Shown: one piece after another, positions 55,020 to 60,907 of the stretch
Layout: every line of letters begins with the position of its first letter
Position numbering within the stretch: position 1 is the stretch's first letter
Virus record (IMG/VR): IMGVR_UViG_3300005529_001094
Coordinates: 1 to 64,000 of that record
From: a virus
DNA: 64,000 nucleotides
Reading direction: 5' to 3' (one strand)
Position numbers and translations under genes: made by a program
Notes under the pieces: model-generated
What the model was told of the DNA's origin: nothing
Seen by the model: the letters and a program-made list of their open reading frames with translations, nothing else
The model's database searches: none

Positions 55020-55319
55020 TCACGGCGCCCCCCGCGCGGCCCGCTCCGCCCCGTCCAGGGCTTCCCACACCGCGTTCAGCACGCGCTCGAACCGCGGTCG
55101 CCACGGCGCCGCGCGGTCGAGGCGGACCGTATATCTTCCGCCCCCGAGCGCGAGGACGTAGCCGTCCCGCCCCGCCCGAACCACCCGCAGGGCCCGGGTC
55201 TCAACGAACGGTGCTCTCGGGGCTTCGACGAGCGCCGGCGACAGGAAGAGGGGGCACTCGCGCGGGAAGTGGATGAAGTCGCCCTCGCGCTGCCGGAGGA
55301 GCTCGGCCCAGGGGCTCAC
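55020..55319 (-). CDS. hypothetical protein
   Basis: A 99-residue protein (SPWAELLRQREGDFIHFPREC, RALRVVRAGRDGYVLALGGGRYTV) of alpha-beta character with a C-terminal helix (RFERVLNAVWEALDGAERA). The GTG start overlaps the upstream TGA. Last gene before the non-coding block. Function unknown. Confidence 0.5.
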   Translation of the reverse strand: MSPWAELLRQREGDFIHFPRECPLFLSPALVEAPRAPFVETRALRVVRAGRDGYVLALGGGRYTVRLDRAAPWRPRFERVLNAVWEALDGAERAARGAP

Positions 55320-55594
55320 GGGCGCACCCGCAGCCACATCAGCGCGCGCTCGTAGAGAGACGGCCGGATCGCCTGGGGGTCGATGGCCTGCTGCAGTGCG
55401 GCGAGCTTTCGGAGCGCCTCGGCCGTGTCGCTCATCGCCCAGTCGACGTAAAACGCCTCGTATCCGTACTCGCACACCTTCGGGCCGCGGTACGCAGCAC
55501 GCGCGTCGCGGAGGGCGTGCTCCAGCAGGCCGATCGCCTCGCGGTGGAGTGCGTCGACACCCTCGAGCTGCGCTGCCGCCGGGTCGGGCGTCAC
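55316..55594 (-). CDS. helical hypothetical protein
   Basis: A 92-residue helical protein (LEGVDALHREAIGLLEHALRD, AMSDTAEALRKLAALQQAIDP). The GTG start follows GAGGAGGTTGCC and overlaps the upstream TGA (GTGA). Soluble. Function unknown. Confidence 0.5.
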   Translation of the reverse strand: MTPDPAAAQLEGVDALHREAIGLLEHALRDARAAYRGPKVCEYGYEAFYVDWAMSDTAEALRKLAALQQAIDPQAIRPSLYERALMWLRVRP

Positions 55595-55920
55595 GGCAAC
55601 CTCCTCACGAACTCGAGGCACCGGCCGACCTCGTCGTCCGAACGCTCGAGCGCCTCGCGGCAGAGTCGGGCAGGCCCGCCGGCCGGGGCCCGGGAGAGGG
55701 TGGCGTCGAGCTCTGCGCGTCGCTCGCACGCCGTCGGCGGGCGCGGTGGGTGTGGGTCTGCCGGCGGCGCCCCGACGGCCGCGGCGAGCACCAGGAGCAG
55801 GATCGCCAGGATGCCGCCGATCACAGCGAGGTCGGGGTGCCCTCGTTCGACGCAGTCACCGATCCGCCAGATCACCGAGGCGGCCACGCCGAGAAGCACG
55901 AGGGCAACGAGCGTGCTCAC
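55591..55920 (-). CDS. two-helix membrane protein
   Basis: A 109-residue protein with two transmembrane segments, residues about 3-18 (STLVALVLLGVAASVIW) and 30-52 (LAVIGGILAILLLVLAAAVGA). A soluble Pro- and Arg-rich tail with two Cys follows. The GTG start overlaps the previous TGA. Perhaps a superinfection or membrane accessory factor. No family recognised. Confidence 0.5.
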   Translation of the reverse strand: MSTLVALVLLGVAASVIWRIGDCVERGHPDLAVIGGILAILLLVLAAAVGAPPADPHPPRPPTACERRAELDATLSRAPAGGPARLCREALERSDDEVGRCLEFVRRLP

Positions 55921-56429
55921 GACGCCCCCTTCGCGGCGCGGAGCATTGCCAGCGCCTCCTTCTGGCTGATGAGCCCCGCGACGAAGTCCACGATCGCGCG
56001 GTCGGAGTACCCGTACAGAAGCCCCTCGCGGATGGCATGGTCGGCCAGCTCCTCGGACAACTTGGAGCGCGGGAGCGGCGGCGCGCCCTCGCCCCACTCG
56101 ACGCGGGGTCCGTAGCCGCGGGACGCGCGCACGAGTCGGACATCGGGAAAGCCGCGCCGCCCGGCGAGTTCGCCGAGGATCCGCCGCCCGTCGGCCGCAC
56201 CGTACGACCAGCACCAACCCGCCCGCCGCCGGCCGCCGCAGGGCACGGCGAGCGTGCCGACGCGCCCGACCGCCACGGCGCGCTTGAGAAGTCTGGGGTC
56301 ATGGAGGCGTTCGGCAAACCAGACGTACTCGTAGGTCGCGAGGCCGGGCAGCTCGTGGGCTCCATGGAGGCGTTCGGCAAACCAGACGTACTCGTAGGTC
56401 GCGAGGCCGGGCAGCTCGTGGGCTTTCAC
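55917..56429 (-). CDS. hypothetical protein with a duplicated 21-residue segment
   Basis: A 170-residue protein that begins with KAHELPGLATYEYVWFAERL and then repeats AHELPGLATYEYVWFAERLH in frame. This comes from a 63-bp tandem duplication in the DNA. The remainder is alpha-beta (RILGELAGRRGFPDVRLV) with a helical C-terminus (KLSEELADHAIREGLLYGYSD, DFVAGLISQKEALAML). The GTG start overlaps the DUF2493 stop. The duplicated start probably gives a longer N-terminal strand-helix unit or is neutral. Family unknown. Confidence 0.55.
   Translation of the reverse strand: MKAHELPGLATYEYVWFAERLHGAHELPGLATYEYVWFAERLHDPRLLKRAVAVGRVGTLAVPCGGRRRAGWCWSYGAADGRRILGELAGRRGFPDVRLVRASRGYGPRVEWGEGAPPLPRSKLSEELADHAIREGLLYGYSDRAIVDFVAGLISQKEALAMLRAAKGAS
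56300..56425. repeat. 63-bp in-frame tandem duplication
   Basis: Bases from 56300 repeat from 56363 with only edge differences. In the leftward gene this duplicates 21 residues at the N-terminus. The near identity marks a recent event, comparable in kind to the 43-bp duplication at 43469. Confidence 0.8.
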
Positions 56430-56800
56430 CCGACACCTCCCCACTCGCCCTCCGGCCCGACCACGATCACCGGCAGCCCCGCGCGCCGCGCCCTCGCCAC
56501 CATGTCCCGGGTGCCCGCGGTGAGCGCCGGGTACTTGGTCGAGAACGCGAGCACGTCGGTGGGGCGGCCCTCGTCGAGCATCCGCTGGTTGCGGATCGCG
56601 CCGGCCGAGCGCCCGTAGCGCTGCCAGTCGGCGGGAAAGATCATGGTCGAGATCCCGCGCTCGACGGCCGCGTCCGCTGCGATCGCGTCCGCGCCGCGCG
56701 CCCCGCCGGAGATCACCAGCGAGGGGGTCAGCTTCACGAGCCACTCGCGCATGAGCCGAGCGTCGGTCCACGTGCGGCTGCCGCAAACGAGGAGTCTCAC
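56426..56800 (-). CDS. DUF2493/SLOG-fold protein
   Basis: A 124-residue Rossmann-like protein with RLLVCGSRTWTDARLMREWL, then SLVISGGARGADAIAADAA (the G-G-A-x-G-A-D nucleotide loop) and FPADWQRYGRSAGAIRNQRML. This is the hallmark order of DUF2493 proteins of the SLOG superfamily, predicted to bind nucleotides or nucleotide-derived ligands. In phages and defence islands the fold often senses or processes signalling nucleotides. The GTG start overlaps the upstream stop. Confidence 0.88.
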   Translation of the reverse strand: MRLLVCGSRTWTDARLMREWLVKLTPSLVISGGARGADAIAADAAVERGISTMIFPADWQRYGRSAGAIRNQRMLDEGRPTDVLAFSTKYPALTAGTRDMVARARRAGLPVIVVGPEGEWGGVG

Positions 56801-57141
56801 AGCGCGACCCCGGGCTCGCGGATCACTGCCACGCGACAGGCGATCCCGTCTTTTATGCCGCGGCGCACCTCGGGGGAGTCGATGGGGTCCATGGGTGGCA
56901 CACAGTCAAAACCAGACGTGAAGCCGTCGAGGTACTCCGGATAGGCCTGTCGGCCGATCGACCAGGCCTGCCATCTTCCGCGCGCGTCGCCACCGCCGCC
57001 GAGGGCGAAGAGAATCGCTCCCGCGGCACAGCCGCACCACCCGTGCCCGTCGTAATGGTACAGCTCTCCCCGCATCGGACGCATCCCCGTCGCGCGGTAC
57101 GCGCTCACGACGAGCTCGGGGGTGATCTCGAGGCTAGCCAC
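56797..57141 (-). CDS. hypothetical protein with Cys pair
   Basis: A 114-residue protein (ASLEITPELVVSAYRATGMRP, HGWCGCAAGAILFALGGGGD). The G-W-C-G-C-A segment is the most distinctive feature. A C-terminal domain contains FDCVPPMDPIDSPEVRRGI. GTG 57141 with GGAG 7 nt upstream. Function unknown. Confidence 0.5.
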   Translation of the reverse strand: MASLEITPELVVSAYRATGMRPMRGELYHYDGHGWCGCAAGAILFALGGGGDARGRWQAWSIGRQAYPEYLDGFTSGFDCVPPMDPIDSPEVRRGIKDGIACRVAVIREPGVAL

Positions 57142-57391
57142 GGGTAAGCTCCAGCCCACCCAGCGCCGTTGCGCTCTCGATCGCCGCCGAGAAGACCTCC
57201 GCGCACGCGAACGGGTCCGTCTCGCCCAAGTCGCACTTCGCGTCCAGGGCGGCGCACGCTGCCCGCAGGCAGTCTGAGCACACGTGCTCGTCGAGCCAAT
57301 CGAAGAGCTCCTCGTCCGTAAGGCCGCTGGGCATCGCGCGAATACCCCGGTTTAGAAGCTCGATCGCTTCGGCCTGCGTCATTTCACACAT
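57134..57391 (-). CDS. small Cys-rich helical protein
   Basis: An 85-residue protein rich in Glu, Ala, Leu with six Cys, including HVCSDCLRAACAAL near residue 38. ATG 57391 lies after GGAGGTCAAATAAA. The Cys spacing suggests a metal site or redox pair. Function unknown. Confidence 0.5.
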   Translation of the reverse strand: MCEMTQAEAIELLNRGIRAMPSGLTDEELFDWLDEHVCSDCLRAACAALDAKCDLGETDPFACAEVFSAAIESATALGGLELTRG

Positions 57392-57392
57392 T

Positions 57393-57587
57393 TTATTTGA
57401 CCTCCTCCACGGTGACCGTTACCCGTGCGACGCGCGCCTGCTCCACGCGGAGTCGCCCAAGCTCATTTCTCACCGCATCGGCCGCGACCCTGGTGCGAAA
57501 CAGCGCCACGCCGCCCAGGACGTCCATCGCGAACCGTTCGCGCTCGTCGCCGACGACCACTGCCCAAAATTCATCGACCTGCTTCAC
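57393..57587 (-). CDS. small protein, paralog of 57584-57781
   Basis: A 64-residue protein, KQVDEFWAVVVGDERERFAM, then GGVALFRTRVAADAVRNELG and RVARVTVTVEEVK. The upstream gene has D-E-L-Y-A-V-I-I, G-G-P-A-L-F-R and K-V-A-R-V-T-V-T-V at equivalent positions, so they are tandem paralogs. The GTG start overlaps the upstream TGA. Confidence 0.55.
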   Translation of the reverse strand: MKQVDEFWAVVVGDERERFAMDVLGGVALFRTRVAADAVRNELGRLRVEQARVARVTVTVEEVK

Positions 57588-57781
57588 TGCGCCTCCGTCA
57601 CGGTGACTGTTACCCGGGCGACTTTGCACGGCATGCCGTGGCGTCGGAGCGCGCCCGCGAATCCGCTGGCCTCTGAGTGATGGCGAAAGAGCGCCGGGCC
57701 GCCAGATCCGCTCAGCGCTAACATAGGTGCGCGCGGTCCCTCTGTGATGATCACGGCGTAGAGTTCATCTGTTGCTGACAC
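57584..57781 (-). CDS. small protein, paralog of 57393-57587
   Basis: A 65-residue protein (SATDELYAVIITEGPRAPML, GGPALFRHHSEASGFAGALRR, CKVARVTVTVTEAQ). Strand-helix-strand order with conserved ends matching its neighbour. GTG 57781 follows GGAGGTGACGCC. Function unknown. Confidence 0.55.
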   Translation of the reverse strand: MSATDELYAVIITEGPRAPMLALSGSGGPALFRHHSEASGFAGALRRHGMPCKVARVTVTVTEAQ

Positions 57782-58008
57782 GGCGTCACCTCCGCTTCCG
57801 CCACGGCGAGATCCCACGCCGGCAGCCAGGTCTCGAGAGCCTCGAGCGCGGCCGCGGCGCGCGCATCGGCCGTGGGTCCGCCGACGTCGAGCGCCGGCGT
57901 CCGAATGAACGGCGACGCGAAGACGAGGAGCCGCTCGCCGTCGTCCCAGACGACCGCCTTCGGCCAGCGCCGCTGGGCGAGGGCGCAGACGTCGGCCGGG
58001 AGGCTCAT
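57751..58008 (-). CDS. small hypothetical protein
   Basis: An 85-residue protein (SLPADVCALAQRRWPKAVVWDDGERLLVFASP), then a helix rich in Ala (ARAAAALEALETWLPAWDLAV). ATG 58008 overlaps the stop of the preceding gene (ATGA). It overlaps the next gene by about 30 nt. Function unknown. Confidence 0.5.
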   Translation of the reverse strand: MSLPADVCALAQRRWPKAVVWDDGERLLVFASPFIRTPALDVGGPTADARAAAALEALETWLPAWDLAVAEAEVTPCQQQMNSTP

Positions 58009-58202
58009 GGGGCTGCCGATCGGCGAGCTTCGAAGAATCGATCCCACGCGCCGACGCCCCACCGCCGGAAGATCCGCTCGCCCCGCGTCTCGCCGAAGAG
58101 CGCTACGAGCTTGCGACGAGTCTTGTCCTGACGCTTCAGCTCGACGAAGAGCCACCGTGGAATCTCAAGCGGCGAGTCGATTGGCTTCGCGTGCCTGGTC
58201 AA
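58005..58202 (-). CDS. small basic protein
   Basis: A 65-residue basic protein (IPRWLFVELKRQDKTRRKLVALFGETRGERIFRRWGV). The only available start is TTG 58202, inside the end of the 41-residue ORF at 58165-58290. The helix-rich basic body suggests nucleic-acid contact. Function unknown. Confidence 0.45.
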   Translation of the reverse strand: MTRHAKPIDSPLEIPRWLFVELKRQDKTRRKLVALFGETRGERIFRRWGVGAWDRFFEARRSAAP

Positions 58203-58290
58203 TCAGGTTGCGCGTCTCCTGAACGGAGAGGCGCCCGCGATAGGTCATGATGGTGAGCAGGATGTCGAGCTGCTCGTCAGTGTACGTCAC
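58165..58290 (-). CDS. 41-residue helical protein
   Basis: VTYTDEQLDILLTIMTYRGR at the start, then LSVQETRNLIDQAREANRLAA. GTG 58290 follows GGGGGACGGGC. A helical hairpin is likely. The ORF overlaps the following TTG start by 38 nt, which is more than the operon norm, so one of the two may be mis-assigned. Confidence 0.4.
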   Translation of the reverse strand: MTYTDEQLDILLTIMTYRGRLSVQETRNLIDQAREANRLAA

Positions 58291-58317
58291 GCCCGTCCCC
58301 CGGATCCGCGTTCGGAT

Positions 58318-58608
58318 TCATGCCGCAGCTTCCTCGGGCGCCGGCGACGACGCCTGGCGGAGCGCGGAGACCGCGTACCCCTGGCCTTCGCTGAGCTTGT
58401 AGGCGGTGATCAGTAGGTCGTCGTCGCACCAGATCGAGTAGCGTTCACCCGCCTTGCCGTTGGTGGGCCACAGGAGATCGCCAAGCTCGTTCTCGAGGGC
58501 CGAGCGCGCGTGGCGCGCCGCATCGAGGTCGCGCTTTGCCTGCTCGATGCGCCTGTCGGCACGCTCGATCTCTTCGAACTTCAGCTTCGCCTTCCATGAA
58601 CGATTCAT
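58318..58608 (-). CDS. coiled-coil hypothetical protein
   Basis: A 96-residue protein with a long coil (KAKLKFEEIERADRRIEQAKRDLDAARHARSALENEL) followed by a small beta part (GERYSIWCDDDLLITAYKLSEG). ATG 58608 follows TAGGAGATGCG. Function unknown. Confidence 0.5.
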   Translation of the reverse strand: MNRSWKAKLKFEEIERADRRIEQAKRDLDAARHARSALENELGDLLWPTNGKAGERYSIWCDDDLLITAYKLSEGQGYAVSALRQASSPAPEEAAA

Positions 58609-58616
58609 CGCATCTC

Positions 58617-59216
58617 CTAGTCGGCGCGCAGTCCTATCGCGTCGATGATCGCTGCCTCGAACCGGGCATACCAGTACGCCGGATCCGCAGCGCCGTGATG
58701 ATCGGTCGGCTCGAACATCTCCGTTGCCGCCTCGTCCCACAGCACGTCGAAGCGCACCGGGTGCAGACGCACGTCAGCGCCGACGTCGAAGCGGTGAGGG
58801 ATGTCGCGCCACAGCGACCCGTGCGAGTGTCCGTGGACCATGAGCGCGCCGCGGTGCGCAGCGCGCCATGATTCCATGGGGTAGTGGCAGAGCTCCGCGC
58901 GCATGCCCTCCTGCTTGAGGGTCAGGATTTGATTGGCACTCTCCCAGGGCAGGCTCAGGACGTGCTTCTTGTCGTGGTTGCCCCGGACAAGGTGTTTGTG
59001 GCCGTTGAGGCGCGCGAAGATGTCTGCGAGTGGCTCCTGCTTTTTCGACTGAAAGCCGAAGTCGCCGACGACGTAGATTGTGTCGTCCGGGCCGACGACG
59101 TAGTTCCAGCGCTTCACGAGCGCCTCGTTCATGCCGGCGACGTCGAGGTAGGGGCGCCCGTGGCGCAGCATGCCGGCATGATTGAAGTGAAGATCACTCC
59201 AGAAGAAGATATTCAC
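58617..59216 (-). CDS. calcineurin-like metallophosphoesterase 2
   Basis: A 199-residue protein with IFFWSDLHFNH (S-D-x-H), VVGDFGF (G-D), LVRGNHDKKH (G-N-H-D), LCHYPMESW and MVHGHSHGSLW (G-H-S-H). These are the complete di-metal site of the phage-type metallophosphoesterase family. It is distinct from the 252-residue enzyme at 39815 and lies in the replication-side array. The GTG start follows GGAGTGCTC. The substrate is unknown. Phage relatives act on nucleotides or DNA ends. Confidence 0.88.
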   Translation of the reverse strand: MNIFFWSDLHFNHAGMLRHGRPYLDVAGMNEALVKRWNYVVGPDDTIYVVGDFGFQSKKQEPLADIFARLNGHKHLVRGNHDKKHVLSLPWESANQILTLKQEGMRAELCHYPMESWRAAHRGALMVHGHSHGSLWRDIPHRFDVGADVRLHPVRFDVLWDEAATEMFEPTDHHGAADPAYWYARFEAAIIDAIGLRAD

Positions 59217-59532
59217 GAGCACTCCGTAGCGCGGCATCCCACAGCGGGCGCAGCTTGCGCTTCGGCCCCTGCTTGACCAGCGTTCCCGGCGCGACCATCG
59301 GCAACGGTGGCGGCGGATCGGGGATCAGCATTGGGCGTGTCGGCGCCCCGAGCATTTGCGCGATCTCCCCGGTCGATTGCCGCGTCAGGCGCTGCCGCCC
59401 CGTTCGCATCTCGATCCCCGCCCTGATCTTCGGCAGGCACAACACTTCGCAGGGCTCGATCACCGAGATCTCGTCGAGGTCGACCAAGAACGGACGATTC
59501 GACTCGTCTGTTAGCCAGGCCCAGCGCCTCAC
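59194..59532 (-). CDS. hypothetical protein
   Basis: A 112-residue protein (RRWAWLTDESNRPFLVDLDEI, CEVLCLPKIRAGIEMRTGRQR), a Pro-rich middle (PTRPMLIPDPPPPLPMVAP) and a helical end. The GTG start overlaps the GIY-YIG stop (GTGA). It overlaps the phosphoesterase start by 23 nt. Function unknown. Confidence 0.5.
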   Translation of the reverse strand: MRRWAWLTDESNRPFLVDLDEISVIEPCEVLCLPKIRAGIEMRTGRQRLTRQSTGEIAQMLGAPTRPMLIPDPPPPLPMVAPGTLVKQGPKRKLRPLWDAALRSAREYLLLE

Positions 59533-59930
59533 GCCGTCACCCCCAGCCCTGCCGCGATCTTCCGAATGCCATCGACCACTGGCGGTAGGATCTCGCGCGA
59601 CAGTGCGGCCGTCTTCGCGGCGCGTTTCCGGTAGCGCACGCGCCGCTTCGAGATCCGTTTCTCTGCAGCGCGCCACGCGCGACACTCCGGGCAGAGGTGC
59701 GCCCGGTCGCGCCGATTCTTGAGCTCACGTTCGAACGTGCGGGTGCCCTCGGGCCAGATTCGCACGACGCGCCGGTCGATGCCGGCGCGCGCGACCGCGG
59801 CCATGAGGCGCGAGCCGGTTCCCGCGCGGTGATGCTCGAGGCGTCGCCCGAGCGTCTCCTCATTCTCGGAGAACCCGAGGTAGTGCTGCGCGTGGGCGAG
59901 CGGCCGGTCGAAGTGGATCAGGTAGACCAT
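59529..59930 (-). CDS. GIY-YIG-like endonuclease
   Basis: A 133-residue protein that begins VYLIHFDRPLAHAQHYLGFSE, followed by RLEHHRAGTGSRLM and RIWPEGTRTFERELKNR. This is the GIY-YIG family order with Y, H-Y-x-G (in place of Y-I-G), Arg and Glu. A CPEC pair (about residues 80-83) lies in the middle and a basic tail follows (KRISKRRVRYRKRAAK). Such small GIY-YIG proteins occur in phages as structure-specific or restriction-like nucleases. Confidence 0.75.
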   Translation of the reverse strand: MVYLIHFDRPLAHAQHYLGFSENEETLGRRLEHHRAGTGSRLMAAVARAGIDRRVVRIWPEGTRTFERELKNRRDRAHLCPECRAWRAAEKRISKRRVRYRKRAAKTAALSREILPPVVDGIRKIAAGLGVTA

Positions 59931-59933
59931 TCT

Positions 59934-60860
59934 TCACCGAGAGGCGGCTGAGACGCTTCGTCCGCGGACGCGCAGGGGCTTGTCGGCCGGGCCTTTGACG
60001 TACGGCGCGATGTAGCGCGGCTCGTGGTCGCCCCTGCTGGGCAAGAACTGATTCCGCCAATGTGCGCCAACGAGCCAGCGGCAAGACCAGTCTCGAGCAG
60101 CCGAGCAGCCGTCCTCGTGAGCCTCGGGCTCTTCGAGTCGACGCAGCAGCCGAACTTGTGCCACCTCGCGCAGCGCTACCCCGCTTTTCTTTCGACGGCG
60201 CGCTGCTGCCTTCGTGGTGTGCGGGGGGTCAAGAATCTCCCGACGCGCGACCTTGGTTTTCAGGAACTGGGATGCGGCCCAAACGTCATTGCCCGACTGT
60301 GCGGTGTTGGTGCTGAAGATGACGGACGTGATTCGTAGTATCGGACAGCGGTTTTGGTGGGGCTCATTCAGTGGCGTTGGGCATATTCCGATGGTTGAAA
60401 CCGGGTGACTGCATTTAGTTTCTCCGGATGGTAGTACAGTAAGCCCGATCGCGAATCCTTCGCCGGGCGGCAGTCCGGAGTCGGCTAGGCAATCTCCGAG
60501 TCTCATCGGATTGCGAAACACCCAGCACTGAGTGCCCAGACCACGAACGTCGTTGTCTTTCCGTGTAACTTGCAAATCCTGCGCACCGCGCGTTGCGGCC
60601 CGGAAGATCTCAGATTCCCAAACGGTTACTGGAGCAGTAAGAAATGCCAGGTAATGCCCCTCTGTTATGTACTCAAGATCGGCCCGACCTCGCCCTATCC
60701 AGTCATTACCTGGGCATCTGGCAGCTTCGGAGGCTATACCGTTACCGGCGGCTGCTACGAAGTCTGACCAGAACCTCACCAGCTGATGAGGCTTGAAGTT
60801 GAGTAGGTGATCGACCGTTACGGTGTCGTCGTCGCGTACGGGTTGCCGCTCTCGGTCCAT
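59934..60860 (-). CDS. hypothetical protein with HWRNQ-PYVKGP C-terminus
   Basis: A 308-residue protein. The first 200 residues (VDHLLNFKPHQLVRFWSDFVA, HYLAFLTAPVTVWESEIF) look alpha-helical and partly membrane-like. The last 60 contain WLVGAHWRNQFLPSRGDHEP and IAPYVKGPADKPLRVRGR. This W-x-V-x-x-H-W-R-x-Q plus P-Y-V-K-G-P-x-D-K-P-L ending is a recurrent module in actinobacterial and phage proteins of unknown function. ATG 60860 follows GGAGGG. The operator-like element 28 nt upstream contains an in-frame ATG at 60893. Confidence 0.6.
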   Translation of the reverse strand: MDRERQPVRDDDTVTVDHLLNFKPHQLVRFWSDFVAAAGNGIASEAARCPGNDWIGRGRADLEYITEGHYLAFLTAPVTVWESEIFRAATRGAQDLQVTRKDNDVRGLGTQCWVFRNPMRLGDCLADSGLPPGEGFAIGLTVLPSGETKCSHPVSTIGICPTPLNEPHQNRCPILRITSVIFSTNTAQSGNDVWAASQFLKTKVARREILDPPHTTKAAARRRKKSGVALREVAQVRLLRRLEEPEAHEDGCSAARDWSCRWLVGAHWRNQFLPSRGDHEPRYIAPYVKGPADKPLRVRGRSVSAASR

Positions 60861-60888
60861 CCTCCACCCTCCGCTAGCCCACTCTGTG

Positions 60889-60899
60889 AACATTGTCAA
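60889..60899 (-). promoter_or_regulatory. TTGACAATGTT operator-like element
   Basis: Leftward ATTGACAATGTT in the 47-nt gap between the primase-helicase and the 59934-60860 gene. The internal ATG is in frame with the downstream ORF. Same family as the elements at 49925, 51116 and 51397. Confidence 0.5.
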
Positions 60900-60907
60900 T
60901 AGGCGAC

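Noticed and set aside
60570-60767. Rightward 65-codon ORF inside the 59934-60860 gene
   Set aside because: Antisense to a gene whose C-terminus is recognisable, and no ribosome site.
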